This document shows, one piece after another, positions 48,531 through 59,772 of a DNA stretch of 64,000 nt. The number at the start of each line of letters is the position of its first letter. Position 1 is the stretch's first letter. The notes beneath the pieces were generated by a model. The model had not been told where the DNA came from and made no database searches. It was given only the letters and a program-made list of their open reading frames with translations. The translations under genes were made by a program, and so were the position numbers. The stretch is from contig CM038716.1 in NCBI GenBank assembly GCA_021613375.1, forward strand, positions 15,902,024 through 15,966,023. The letters run 5' to 3'. This stretch comes from Megaleporinus macrocephalus (lineage: Eukaryota; Chordata; Actinopteri; Characiformes; Anostomidae).

Positions 48531-48617
48531 GCGAAGACAGTCTCGCGTCTGTTCACAACTGGGAAGCCTCTTCCTAGGAGCATATCTAAAGCCCCCCTCC
48601 CACCTGTAATCAAAAAG
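48531..48617 (+). CDS. myo18a: myo18a N-terminal extension exon (29 codons)
   Basis: Encodes AKTVSRLFTTGKPLPRSISK followed by APLPPVIKK, with phase 0 at both ends. The acceptor is gtttaaag after a T/G-rich tract and the donor is AAG|gtgtgc. Composition continues the basic Pro/Ser-rich extension. The acceptor tract is mediocre, so the exon may be regulated or partly skipped. No homologue is recognised. Confidence 0.55.
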
Positions 48618-48856
48618 GTGTGCCTGTGTGTGTGCATGTTTATCCCTTGCAGCAGTTAGGTGTGCGCTAGCTGTGCTCTGCAGGGGGGAAAGGCAGTAGA
48701 CTAGGCATGGCTAACGCGCATCTGCCGTCTAGGCGGGAGGTCCTGTTGAACTAATCTACAGATGTAGTGTTCACTAATGTTATTGTCTCACACTGTAGAA
48801 GTACATAATGCAGACAGGTTGATAGATTCATCTCCTCTCGGTGGTCTGACTTGTAG

Positions 48857-48922
48857 GAGAGCCCCACGTTGAGTCCTACCGAAGAAGCTCAGAGACGACT
48901 GGAGCGCATCTTCGGTGCACCT
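48857..48922 (+). CDS. myo18a: myo18a N-terminal extension exon (22 codons)
   Basis: Encodes ESPTLSPTEEAQRRLERIF plus GAP, with acceptor ttgtag and donor CCT|gtaatt. Phase is 0 at both ends. The EEAQRRLERIF part is likely helical. Symmetric length lets it be included or skipped without changing the frame. Confidence 0.6.
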
Positions 48923-49869
48923 GTAATTCTCCTCCTCTTTCCTTTTCTCCTTTTGATTTTATTCACTTTCTCTTATGTTACATCTGGCCCTCCTTTCTTT
49001 GCTGTCTCATTGTTCACCCTCTGCTCTACTACATCTGATCTGATGGATTTTTCTGATATAAGCAGGTGTAAAGCTGTTAACAGTGGAGCTGTGGTTGTTA
49101 TGGTTACCAAAAACCATCACTTCTCACTTTTCTTACAACTAATCTGTCAATGCTGCTCTAATGTCTATTCGCTCCAGCACTGAAACTGGGCTATATGTAA
49201 ATTACAGGTGTCTGGTGTGCTTTGACCATGTCCTAATAGTGTCCTGTCACTCTGAAACTAATCCCTAATAATTAGTGCAACATGAAGTCTTTAATTTACA
49301 GATTTAGTTTTATTAGAACATATTGGATATACAGATGTGATTGGATTAACTGTTTAAGATGATACATCATTTGAAAATTGTTTACATGTTAAGTTTCTGT
49401 AAACAATTTGTACTGGGCTGTAAGCCTCTGACTTTTTTTTTACTCCCTTACAATTCACGTAGTTCTTTGCAGTAGGGCTGTGTATTGGCAAGAACCTGGC
49501 CATACAATACATATCATGATACAGCAGTCACGATTTAATATATTGTGATATATTGTGATTTTTCAAATCCTACTATAAAAGCACACCACTATATGTACAG
49601 GTTTGTCAGTGTTTACAATAGCATTGCGTCCTTGTGCTGCTTGTTAATGTTGGAGTGGAGCTGAAAATGGATTACAACACTGCCATCTAGTGGTCAGAGG
49701 TTTAAATACAGCACACAAGGATTCACTGTCTGCCAGAAACCTGTGTATCGATGCTGCGTTTTGGAGAATCGATACAGTATCACCAAACATAATATCCCAA
49801 TATTTGATATTTCGATATTTTCTTACATTGGGAGTAAAAGTCAAGCTATTTCTTAAGCTTTAAGCTCTT

Positions 49870-49903
<34 letters not shown>

Positions 49904-50141
49904 ATTGATGCATTGTAACACCTCTGTTTATAACCATTTCACACTTTCCTACTCAGACTTGCTCTGATACCATAACATTTCTGTATCCACTGGGCTTCAG
50001 GCATGTTCATCTCCTCTCTTACTGTCTTCCTTCCCTCCGTTGTGCTCATCCGTTTCTGTTTTCTCATCTGCCCTTCTCTTTCTCATCATGCTGTCTTGGC
50101 TGCCGCTGTCTCTGTGGCTGCTGTGTGACTGGCTGCTGTAG
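48923..50141 (+). other. myo18a: Intron with hAT-type copy C and GT/AT repeat
   Basis: Contains the element at 49473-49827 and a (GT)n(AT)n run at 49870-49903; otherwise nothing recognised. Confidence 0.6.
49473..49827 (+). mobile_element. hAT-type non-autonomous element, copy C (TAGGG family)
   Basis: Starts TAGGGCTGTGTATTGGCAAG and runs through cgatacagtatcaccaaaca to tcgatattttcttaca. The right terminus is damaged and no target duplication can be read. Confidence 0.75.
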
Positions 50142-50183
50142 CTGGAGTGTGTGTCCGGCGCGTCTGAGTCCACGCCCACTCAG
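50142..50183 (+). CDS. myo18a: myo18a N-terminal extension exon (14 codons)
   Basis: Encodes LECVSGASESTPTQ between acceptor ggctgctgtag, behind a long pyrimidine-rich tract, and donor CAG|gtagag. Phase is 0 at both ends. The frame stays open past the donor, so a longer form using a later donor is possible. Support is splice signals, phase and context only. Confidence 0.5.
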
Positions 50184-50904
50184 GTAGAGGGTCCATCTGG
50201 GGACTCGGCATCCCCTGCCGGCACCTACCTCAGCCTGGCCACAGTGTGTTCTCGAGCAGCCTGCTGCAGTGTAAGGCCCGGTCCTCTGTATTCTCATGCT
50301 TCCCTCGGCGGACCATGTGTGCTTCCTTTCTGTTATTACTGTCCTTTAATTCTGTTCTTTCTTGCTCTTTGACGTCATTCAGTTGGTGAGTCAGTGTATT
50401 TTGACAGTCCTGTTCTTTCCTCAGCTTTGATTCACGCTGTTTATTTTAATAAGAGGATTTCAGATGATGGATATGATACAGAATCCCCTGTTTATTGCCA
50501 GATTGCTAGTAGCCATATTTTTATTGGCGAGTTCAGCCGTTGCATGCTGGTTAAATGTATAAATCCACCAGCAGCACTGCATGGTTCTGTTGAAGTGAAT
50601 GGCTGGGCTTCTCTTGCCATAGTGAGCTGTTGTGGTGGTGTCTGATTGGCATGTGTGTGCAGGTACATTTAGATTCATGGCCCAGTATTATTTATGAATG
50701 TCAGCTGCTGCTGTTCACATTGCTTCTCCGTTCTCTGTTTATGAGCTTCATGCCTTTAGGCTTTGCCTCATATCACCAACACAGTCTATAAGTAATATTC
50801 AAGCCCCATTAGTTTAGTTTTACCAGGAGAGGATAGAGTGTACATTACTGTGTAGACATTTTGACTGGCTGATTTCTATATCATTAAAGTTCTGAATAAG
50901 TGTG

Positions 50905-50906
<2 letters not shown>

Positions 50907-50967
<61 letters not shown>
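50907..50967. repeat. (TTA)n microsatellite
   Basis: About 20 uninterrupted trinucleotide units. Confidence 0.98.
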
Positions 50968-51565
50968 GTCATCATTTTATTTTTTTATACACTGTTAGAA
51001 CAACGGATACTGTGTAGTTACATTTTCCAAGTGCAAACAGTGTAAATGTCCCTTCAGTGGTTTTAAGGTCCAGCTGTGAATGTTAAATGAGTTTCCCCCC
51101 AAAGTCAAGGTACGTACTTGTAAATTTTTAAATACCAATTTTTTAAAACCAGGACGATAAAATAAAAAGGTTGGAGATGAGACAGGGTGCCTCTGGGGTT
51201 CCACCTCATGGGTGCCTAATTTTCTGAGAGCCACAAATCTTGTCAGTCTATTCGTAATTATAGTTCCTCCCCAGGTAAACCTAATCCAGCGCTAGCAGGG
51301 CTTTAGGTACTTCATTATCTATGTTTGTAGGCGTTCACTGAAGGCTGCCAACCTGTGTTATTAAAAGCAGTGTAATTCATTGCATTTGCTTTATTTGTAA
51401 TAGCTGTGGTGTGGCAAATGAAGTGCAGCAAGAGTATTGTTTATAATCAGGTCTTGGTTATGTATTGCTGTATTTATATATTGTTTATTTATATATATTG
51501 TGACTGTCCAAAGAAAACGTCACTTCATTTTTGCCGTTCTTTATTTTTCTCTCTCGTTTGAGAGT

Positions 51566-51640
51566 GTAAACAATTTCATGATGAATGGACCGATGGAAAA
51601 TATCTATAAATTCTGGTTCCATGGACTTACTTTAAAGGAA
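51566..51640 (+). repeat. Dispersed repeat piece (TGATGAATGGACCAAT family)
   Basis: Contains aatttcatgatgaatggacc followed by attctggttccatggactta, as in the 21-kb cluster. Confidence 0.75.
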
Positions 51641-51922
51641 ATTAGGTTCTCCCCCTCTCCTGTAAGGGTGTCATCTTAAAAATACTTGTTTTTCTTTGGA
51701 CAGTGATGATATGCAGTGTTTATATATAACATAACCAGCTTTTCCTTCCATACAGATGAACAGTTGCTGTACTCTGATCTGTCTGTGTAGATTGTTTCTG
51801 CTCGTAAACACTATATGCTACAGTTGCTCGGAGTGACGTATATAGATCGGAGCATAGAGTTGTCAAGATTATTGGTGTCTAACAGAGCTCTTGCCCCCTC
51901 TTGCTGCCGTGCCGTCTCACAG

Positions 51923-51988
51923 GGACAGGGGGAGGAGGATCCGGTGGCCATCCTCCAGGCTGCCCACATTGCTGCCTCTCAGCCAAAG
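51923..51988 (+). CDS. myo18a: myo18a N-terminal extension exon (22 codons)
   Basis: Encodes GQGEEDPVAILQAAHIAASQ plus PK, with acceptor ccgtctcacag and donor AAG|gtctgg. Phase is 0 at both ends. The segment looks helical (VAILQAAHIAA). A (GT)n run begins 20 bases after the donor. It is the last exon before the shared motor exons. Confidence 0.6.
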
Positions 51989-52005
51989 GTCTGGCCTGTG
52001 CTGTG

Positions 52006-52048
<43 letters not shown>

Positions 52049-53053
52049 TTCACCAACCTGTTTGATCCTGCCCCTTGACCTGATGTGTCAAGCGTGCCAC
52101 GTGTGCCCTGTGTTTGGAGTGCTGTGATCTCTCATCCTCACTAAACCAGCAATACAACCCCAGCATCTACAGTGACCCATATAAACCTTTTAGTAATATC
52201 GGGAACTGCTCAAACGTTAACGTAAATGTAACGTAAACGTTCAGACATATTCAAGACCAGTTCATGATAAATGGCTCTGCTTGATGTAGATATGTTACTG
52301 TCCGTCTGGGTTTGTGTTGTGGGTCAGTTTGCCCTTCCACTGAGTGAATGCATGTCATCAGCCACAGATCATTAACAGCTTACAGACTCATAGACAGGCT
52401 TTATCACTGTTCAGTGACTCCTGTAAACATTTGACTGAGGGGTTATTTGCTGTAACGTACCCTTATTAAATATTAATGGTGTGGACGTATCTGTGTACGT
52501 TTATTATAAATAATCTTTCAAAGTTAAATAACTGTTTTGTCATTGTCTGTATTTTTCTTACGATGCTTTATACCCTGAGGCTAAAACATTTAATCACACT
52601 TTTTTCTTCCTGACACCAGAACTCGAGTTCAGTCTACATTTATTCAGATAGTTAGTGGTGTTTTCCAAACCACTGCTGCTGTGGAAGCAGTAAAGATATG
52701 TTCTTATTATATATAAGCACTTGAAACATGCTGCCCTATGTAACCTGACCTTGCCACTCGTTTCTGCCTGTTATTTTAAAGCACCTTTGCTCTGGATAAA
52801 CCCCATACACCACAGCTCACTCAACAAGTTGACCTTTTACACTGTTCTAAGATCTGATTTCTTAATAAAATCCCGGTCGGTACATCCGACCAGTCAGGTC
52901 TTCGAACAGCTGCTGAAAGTCAGCTTCTATCATCACCCTGTCAGTATTATTCTCCAGTACGCTTCCATGCATGGAGTGATTTAGAGTGGTTTTGGTGCTG
53001 AGTCTGTGGGAAGTATCCTGATTAAGTGTGATGGATGTGCTCTTCCTCCACAG
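51989..53053 (+). other. myo18a: Intron before the first shared pre-motor exon
   Basis: (GT)n at 52008-52047 close to the donor; remainder unremarkable. Confidence 0.6.
52008..52047. repeat. (GT)n microsatellite near a donor
   Basis: Twenty GT units starting 20 bases after the exon end at 51988. Confidence 0.97.
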
Positions 53054-53141
53054 GTGAAGACAGAGGAGCAGATAGCTGCGGAGCAGGCATGGTATGGCTC
53101 AGAGAAGGTGTGGCTGGTCCACAAAGATGGCTTCTCCCTGG
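53054..53141 (+). CDS. myo18a: myo18a exon: pre-motor segment ([13 protein letters not shown]...)
   Basis: Encodes [29 protein letters not shown]. This matches the MYO18A segment just after the PDZ region ([20 protein letters not shown] in human). Acceptor is cttcctccacag and donor is G|gtgagt, leaving phase 1. This is the expected point where the PDZ-containing and the large muscle isoforms merge. Confidence 0.95.
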
Positions 53142-54429
53142 GTGAGTATCTTCATCCCATTGGTCCACAGCTATTTACGTATACGTAAATCAGTCCAATA
53201 CTAAGCGAATGTCTGAAAACAGAAAAGTGTTTTTCTCTAATGGAGTAGGGTGGTGTATTGGTAAAAACCTGGCGATACAGTACGTATCATGATACAGCAG
53301 TCACGATTCAATATATTGCGATGTATTGTGATATTGCAAGCAAATTATATACTTTTTCAAAACCTACTATAAAAACACATCACTATATGAACAGGTTTGC
53401 CCATTCTTACAATAGCATTGCGCCCTTGTGCTGCTTGTTAATGTTGGAGTGGAGCTGAAAATGGATTACAACACTGTGGTCTAGTGGTCAGAGGAGTAAA
53501 CACAACACACAATGATTCACTGTCTGCCAGAAATATTTGCATGTAAACTTTTTATTGATAATAGATACTGTGTTTTTAAGAATCAATACAGTATCACTAC
53601 ACTTAATATTGCAATATTCAATATTTCTTACACCCCTATCATGGAGTTAATCCACCAAGACAAGTTTCATGTCACAGCTTCTTTAGCTATGCACCGGCGC
53701 TGTGTGCTGTATGTAAGGTGCCCCACCAGATAGCATCATGCAAACCACATGCCTGAACACATTATTTTAAATATGTAAATTACTCCATTATTGTAGAAAT
53801 CAAGCGTCAAAGGCTACAAAAGCAAGTCTACTTAAAACTCCTTACAGGCAACCTGTAAAGCAAATTGTCAGTTTTTATAAATTAATTTTTGATAGTTTGT
53901 GCATCATTTTCCCCCAAACCAAGTAGTTTTCTCATGCTGTACACCTGTAGTCACCTTCCGTCACCCTCTGTTTAGCTCCTCCCAATGAGCCCAGTGTGCT
54001 TTTGGTCAGCTTGTCTACCATGTTTTAAATTCGTCAACCACCAGAGAGTTTCAGAGTGGTAGGAGCATCATGCTGCAAGAGCGGCCCCTACTGGCAGGGA
54101 TTGTGTTGCGGGATGAGATCTCATTGTACAGGGCTGGCATTCCAATGAGGCATTTCAGACAGCAGAGGAAAATCGTTTTCTCCTGCGTGTAGTTTGGCCT
54201 TCATAGTTTGCAGACCGTTTACTGGCACAGAAAGGAAAGGGAGAAATCAGACAGGCATCGTAGGTCTAAGCTTTATAGACTTGTTTAAACATTAGTCATG
54301 CATCTTAGTGCAGAACTGAAGAGACAGGTGTCAGAGATGAGTTTAAGACTGTGATGCTATGTTCCATGTTCTCAGGAATACTCATGTTTGTAGTATTTGC
54401 TGATAATCTTTGTCCTCTTTTGATGGCAG
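53142..54429 (+). other. myo18a: Intron with hAT-type copy D
   Basis: The transposon copy at 53246-53638 occupies about a third of it; the rest holds nothing recognised. Confidence 0.65.
53246..53638 (+). mobile_element. hAT-type non-autonomous element, copy D (TAGGG family)
   Basis: Starts TAGGGTGGTGTATTGGTAAA and ends ATTTCTTACACCCCTA. Flanks TAATGGAG (53238-53245) and TCATGGAG (53639-53646) agree at 7 of 8 bases. It sits 104 bp downstream of the exon end at 53141. Confidence 0.9.
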
Positions 54430-54536
54430 CCACTTTACTGAAGACAGAGGCGGGCAGTCTGCCAGAGGGGAAGGTGAAGATCAAACTGGAGCATGATGGG
54501 ACAGTACTGGACGTTGACGAGGACGATGTGGAGAAG
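54430..54536 (+). CDS. myo18a: myo18a exon: SH3-like N-terminal motor subdomain
   Basis: Encodes [20 protein letters not shown] and then [16 protein letters not shown] after completing the split Ala codon. Human MYO18A has [20 protein letters not shown] here. Acceptor gatggcag, donor AAG|gtcagg. Together with the previous exon it totals 65 codons, returning to phase 0. Confidence 0.95.
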
Positions 54537-55052
54537 GTCAGGATGAACGAAGCTTGCTCTATTTTTCTTTTTACGAAATGTACAGAGAATGAAGATACAC
54601 ATACCAGATATGAGAGCAGAAGACAATCACATGAGCTCAGACAGAAGCTTTAACAGTACAGTTCTGGCCCGTCAGAGCTCATGTTTGTTTTTGAGAGAAG
54701 CACATATGCTCTGAAGGTTCCGTCTCCCTCACGGCCCAGTGCCGAGTCATTTAATTGTCTTTGTGCTTGCTGAAGGGCAATTTCGGCTGATGCGCTTTCA
54801 TAATGTGAAAGTTGACGTTAAAACCAGTGTCTGAACCATCTGTTTGATCAGGGAATTGCAAAACTGGATTGAAAGTGGAGGTGACCAGCTTTTAATTTCA
54901 TTAAAACTTATGAGCTGTCAAGGCTCAGAATATTAATGCACGTCGTTTCACTTCCTGCTGTATCACATTCAGGCCTGTGCTTGATCACCAGCTTCAGTGC
55001 TCTCCTCTGCTCGGCATGTAGACTGAGGACCTCTGTATGTTTCTGACCCTAG
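54537..55052 (+). other. Intron, nothing recognised
   Basis: Single-copy sequence between two motor exons. Confidence 0.7.
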
Positions 55053-55229
55053 GCCAACCCCCCTTCGTTTGACCGCTGTGAGGACTTGGCCACTCTGCTG
55101 TATCTGAACGAGTCGAGCGTGATGCACTGTCTGCGGCAGCGCTACGGAGGAAACCTCATCCACACACACACAGGACCCAGCATGGTGGTCATCAACCCCA
55201 TCAGTGCCCCTTCCATGTATTCTGAGAAG
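55053..55229 (+). CDS. myo18a: myo18a motor exon ([20 protein letters not shown]...)
   Basis: 59 codons, phase 0 at both ends, acceptor gaccctag and donor AAG|gtatgc. It carries the conserved myosin segment [20 protein letters not shown] (L-N-E-S-V/A-V-x-x-L) and the strand ending PSMYSEK. MYO18A residues are kept over MYO18B ones. Confidence 0.96.
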
Positions 55230-55923
55230 GTATGCGCTGCTTAGTATACGTATTGTCTTATACTGCATTGTATTCAAAACAGAATGTTATTATATGCTTT
55301 CAATGAAATGTTAAACAATGAAACAGCGGCTGAAACCTGCTAATGGGATTAGACACTTTATTGGATTTCATCAACCGAGTCATTTTTATAATGGAATTTA
55401 AAGTAATTACTCACTAAAGGCTGCAGTATTTCTCTTAGTCATCAGTTTTACTCACATACCCTGCTTTATGGATCAGGCTGATTACTCGGTAATGGAAATT
55501 TCGTTGCTCTTTTGCACTAATGTGCTATTAAACGTGTTAGAAATGCAGCGCCAACATACTTTTTCAAATTAGCACCTTTATTGACTCAACCGCGATAGAA
55601 GTGGAGAAGTTGTGGGCATATTTCTACTTTAGTTATTTCACTGCTGACCAGACTGTGGAACGGTAATGAAAAGGTACTCCAGTGTGGTCTAGACTTTTAT
55701 GACGGCTGGCTTTTGCTGCCGTAATGGCTTTGAGTGTTTCAGGCTCGAACTAGTGAGTAGTACAAAAATATGTCTGGTGATTTCATTTTGGACGCAGCGG
55801 ACTTGCTCTCAGCGGTGTCTCTGTATGCGAATTACTCAGTTAAGCTCTATGCAATGAAACTGTTGTGTTTTTTACAGTTTAGTTTAGTTTTTATTTTAAG
55901 TGAACGCCTCTTTGTGCTTTCAG
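55230..55923 (+). other. Intron, nothing recognised
   Basis: Single-copy sequence between two motor exons. Confidence 0.7.
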
Positions 55924-56134
55924 GTGATGCACATGTTTAAGGGCTGCAGGAAAGAGGACACAGCTCCGCACATCTACGCTGTGGCACAGACGGCCTACCG
56001 AAACCTTCTGACCACGCGGCAGGATCAGTCTGTTGTGCTGCTGGGCAAGAGTGGTAGTGGCAAGACCACCAACTGCCAGCACCTGGTTCAGTATCTGCTG
56101 TCCATCGCTGGCAGCACTGGCAAGATCTTCTCAG
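55924..56134 (+). CDS. myo18a: myo18a motor exon with P-loop
   Basis: 211 bases, acceptor gctttcag, donor G|gtgaga. Encodes [20 protein letters not shown] and onward to the P-loop GKSGSGKT at 56044-56067, then [20 protein letters not shown]. Conventional myosins have GESGAGKT; human MYO18A has GSSGSGKT. The invariant GKT is kept, so nucleotide binding is plausible. MYO18A binds nucleotide weakly and has negligible ATPase activity in known orthologues. Confidence 0.97.
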
Positions 56135-57427
56135 GTGAGAAATGGTCGCTCTTTGAATTAAGGATGTTATGATGCTGATATTATCCACGTAAGGGCCGGT
56201 GTGGCTGCAGGTTTTCATCCCAACAGGTAAGGAGCGCGTGGGATTAATGATAGGAAAAGTTAGACCAGCTGAGTTACGGAGCACAATTAGGTGTGCTTCA
56301 GCTCGTTAGCATTGAAAACCTGCAGGCTCCCCAACCCTTTGTGGAAATGATTGGGACACCCCTGTTGTTATGGGTCAGGTGTCAGCTGTATTAAGTCTCA
56401 ACTTCTCCTGAACGTCTGCGTTGCGTAACTGTTGAAAGTGGAAAACGAAACATGTAGTATCTGCAGTGACACAGCTTGAACCAGACACCTGTCGACTAGA
56501 AAGGAACCTTTAATGTGCAGCATGCAGCTCTTACCAGAGACAGAATGCAGCTGTGTCCGTCTTTGCTGGGTCTCGAGTGGGGTTCAGCTGCAGAAACGCT
56601 CTGCTTTAATGGCCGTGCTGCACGCTCGGCTCTAAAAATGGCATTAGAGTGTTTCCAAAACTGAGAGAAACCGTCTCATCAAAACTGTGCTCGTAATTAA
56701 ATCATATCAGATCCACAATGAAGTTGTTATTTTGCATAAACAGCCCACATCCCAGAACTAAAAAATCATCAATGCAGCATTAACATCACCTTCAGCCGTC
56801 ATATCAGTTCATCAGCATCATCATCAGATCAGTCCCTGTGTTGATGCATGTGCTAGCTAGTGGGTGGAACCTGCCATCACTTATGCTTTACATTATGGAG
56901 AAAATTGGGTAAAAGTTTTCAATACATAAAGATAGATACAGAAATATATATATATATATATAATATATATATAATACATATGGGGCATATTTATGACCCC
57001 ATGATGTGACATTTTATAAAAACACACTTGTGTGTGTCCATGTGCTGTGTGCTCCTGAAGTAGGACAGAGTCCCGCGGGCAGTTGTTGGGCTTTTGTTGT
57101 AGAGGGTGAAGTGGGTGATGGATGGGGGCTTCGCTAATGATGTGCGCTGGAACACTCTGATAATTAGCTGTGCTCATCAAAGACTGTTCAGCCCACACTT
57201 GGCTGTAATGACCCGGTGAAGATCACATTGCTCATCAACAGTAGCGTTAAAGAGGGCAAGATGCTATCTGCACATGTTCACCTCCCAACACTGGACCTGG
57301 AAACCTCTCTCTGGCGTCCATCAGGGCATAGGAGTAAGCTAATTAACTTGTAGTAGGTAAACTATTGACTTAGTGTGCATGTGTGTGCGTGTGTGCGTGT
57401 GTGCATGTGTGCGTGTGTGCGTGTGCG

Positions 57428-57474
<47 letters not shown>

Positions 57475-57483
57475 CCCTCTCAG
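56135..57483 (+). other. myo18a: Intron with TA and GT repeats
   Basis: (TA)n at about 56944-56983 and a long GT/GC-GT tract at 57373-57472 reaching almost to the acceptor. Confidence 0.7.
57373..57472. repeat. (GT)n tract abutting the switch I exon acceptor
   Basis: About 100 bases of GT with GC and AT variants, ending 11 bases before the first coding base at 57484. Confidence 0.97.
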
Positions 57484-57626
57484 CGGAGAAATGGCAGGCG
57501 GTCTACACGATCCTGGAGGCCTTTGGGAACTGCGCCACTTCCATGAATGCGAACGCCAGCCGCTTCTCCCAGATTGTCTCTCTGGATTTTGACCAGGCTG
57601 GCCAGGTGGCCTCTGCCTCCATTCAG
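57484..57626 (+). CDS. myo18a: myo18a motor exon with switch I
   Basis: 143 bases; the split Ala codon is completed from the previous exon. Encodes [20 protein letters not shown], then switch I NANASRFS at 57546-57569, then [15 protein letters not shown]. In active myosins the switch I pattern is NxNSSRFG; here the first Ser is Ala and the Gly is Ser, as in other MYO18A proteins. The acceptor ctctcag follows directly on a (GT)n tract. Donor is CAG|gtagca. Confidence 0.97.
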
Positions 57627-57736
57627 GTAGCACTTGTCCTACATGTCATAAAAATGCATGCACACCTGGTTTGCATTTCAAAAGCTCTCTAATGTCCTTT
57701 CTTTCTGTGAAATGCTGTGTTGGGCTGGCCATGCAG

Positions 57737-57837
57737 ACTATGCTGCTGGAAAAACTGCGGGTGACCAAGCGTCCAGAGACCGAGACCACTTTCAATGTCT
57801 TTTACTACATGATGGCTGGAGCAGACAGCACTCTAAG
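57737..57837 (+). CDS. myo18a: myo18a motor exon ([20 protein letters not shown]...)
   Basis: 101 bases, acceptor ccatgcag, donor AAG|gtatgt, ending in phase 2. Encodes [20 protein letters not shown] followed by [14 protein letters not shown]. This is the myosin LLEKSRV...E.NFH.FY region in its MYO18A version. Confidence 0.97.
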
Positions 57838-59616
57838 GTATGTATGCAAATGTCAGTGGCCACACTCTGCTCTATTTTATTTACTGTCAAAATAGGCTTT
57901 AAGTACAAGTTAATCCCTTTTAAACATCAGAAAAAAAGACGACAGAATTTACAGAAAATGAGATAGTTGCTAAATACTTTTTCAGAATTTTGTAAGTCCA
58001 CCTTTTGCTATCATTGCAACCTCCTATTTTTCCATGCTTCTTGCAAACACCAATAAGTTGGTTGCCAAATAATCATAAAAACTACTTTATACTCGTCAGT
58101 CTGCACATCTCTGCTTTCCATTGTGGATTAATATGTGTAGCGTTAAAGAATTTTTGTGTAATTTTCTTTTAAATATAAATGTTTTCTACTGAGCATTGCT
58201 CCAAGAGTGGCAGAGGACATACTGACTTTTACGTCCAGATTCTAGCCTCTGCTGCACTGAGACTCTCGTTACTTGAAAACATCTGATGCCAAAAAATACT
58301 TAACTATTATTCTAGCACTTTCCTTGTGATGAGAAATAAAGGAAATGGCTGCAGTAGATAAGGTGAAAAATTGATGCTGGTGTTAGCTTGCTAATGTTTG
58401 CATCCATTGGCAAAAGCCAATGCGGAGCTAAAGATAGCTACCTAGCTGTAGTAGAGATAGTTGTCTGGCTGTCTTCGCTTTAGCTGGGCAGCACATAAAA
58501 ACAACTAACTACTGGAACAGATGCATATTCAGAACAAGAAATACCTGTAAAACCAGTAGTCTGTGAGTGGTATTCACAGTGAGCCACTTTGGCCTTTGCT
58601 AGTTAGTATTCACGTTAGCTACCTAACTTTAGAGTCCACTGGCACCAAACCTTTATTTTTCTTTATTCATGTAAGAATTATAACTCACCTTATCAGCTGC
58701 AGCCATTTGCTGTTCTCTTTCTCCTCACGAGGTAAACACTAGAATGATAACTGGTAATTTGGACAACCAGAAAGACAGAGCTGCAGGTTACTGACTATCA
58801 GTGGCTCAGTAGAGGCTCAGACCTGGACGTGTAAACTAGCTGATTGGAGTTGAAAGACCTTTTTTAACCCACAATGGTGCCAGAATAAACAAGGAAGCGG
58901 CTGTAAAAAAGTTTACGTTCTGTGATGGCCATTTGTTTTGGGGGTCTGTAACCTCGATAATGGCTATTTACATCAGACCTAATAATCAGATAGTGAGTCA
59001 TTATGGCCTGTTGAAGTATAAAGTGGCATAAGACAGGACGAGCCGGGGTTAGCTGGTTAGCGTGTTAACTTTAATAAATATGCGCAATACATAAACATCT
59101 TCGACACCATCAAATCTGTTACTTCTTCACATTCTGTTGATAATTTTATTTAATATTGCACTTAAAATGTGTTCTAGTCAACTTAGCAGATCAAAATGAA
59201 AGAGTAGTCTCTGCCCTGAGTGGACCATGAGTTGCGTCCACTACCTAAAGAAAAGTATCTGTTGCTATTGACCCACAAATGCATTCTGTATAGTGACTGT
59301 TGCCAAGTTGGTCAAACTTTACAGAACATTAGCTAAAAACCTATTTAGCCTACGGAGAAAAAGTTTTCAGGATAGTTTTTAACTGATGTTTGAATCTGTG
59401 CAACTTCTTGTTGTTTATTTTAAAATGTAAACACTATATCATGTTGTGGCTGTAAGCTCACACAGTTTCTTGTTATATTCAACTGGATTTTTGTATGTGG
59501 CCCATGTAATAAGTTGTGCCCTGTAGCAGCTCACCTATAGAACAGTCCAGTAGTTTTGATTGCTAGAAGTTGGTCACTGTTTCACCAACAGTAATGTGTT
59601 CTGCCTTTTCCCACAG
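57838..59616 (+). other. Intron, nothing recognised
   Basis: Mostly AT-rich single-copy sequence; no exon or clear mobile element. Confidence 0.65.
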
Positions 59617-59680
59617 AACTGAGCTGCATTTCAACCACTTTGCTGAGAACAACACGTTTGGAATTGCTCCTCAGACGAAG
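59617..59680 (+). CDS. myo18a: myo18a motor exon ([20 protein letters not shown])
   Basis: 64 bases, acceptor tttcccacag, donor AAG|gtaggc. It completes the split Arg codon and encodes [21 protein letters not shown], matching human [20 protein letters not shown]. Returns to phase 0. Confidence 0.96.
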
Positions 59681-59772
59681 GTAGGCCCGTACGGCAAGCT
59701 CGCGTAGAGTACCAGTCTAAGACTGCTTTTACTGTAATCTGTGATTATGTATATATGTATGTTTGTGTGCAG

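Larger units (their letters stand above)
50184..51922 (+). other. myo18a: Intron with TTA repeat and dispersed repeat piece
   Basis: (TTA)n at 50907-50967 and a TGATGAATGGACCAAT-family piece at about 51566-51640, with ctttggacagtgatgat following at 51693. Confidence 0.65.
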
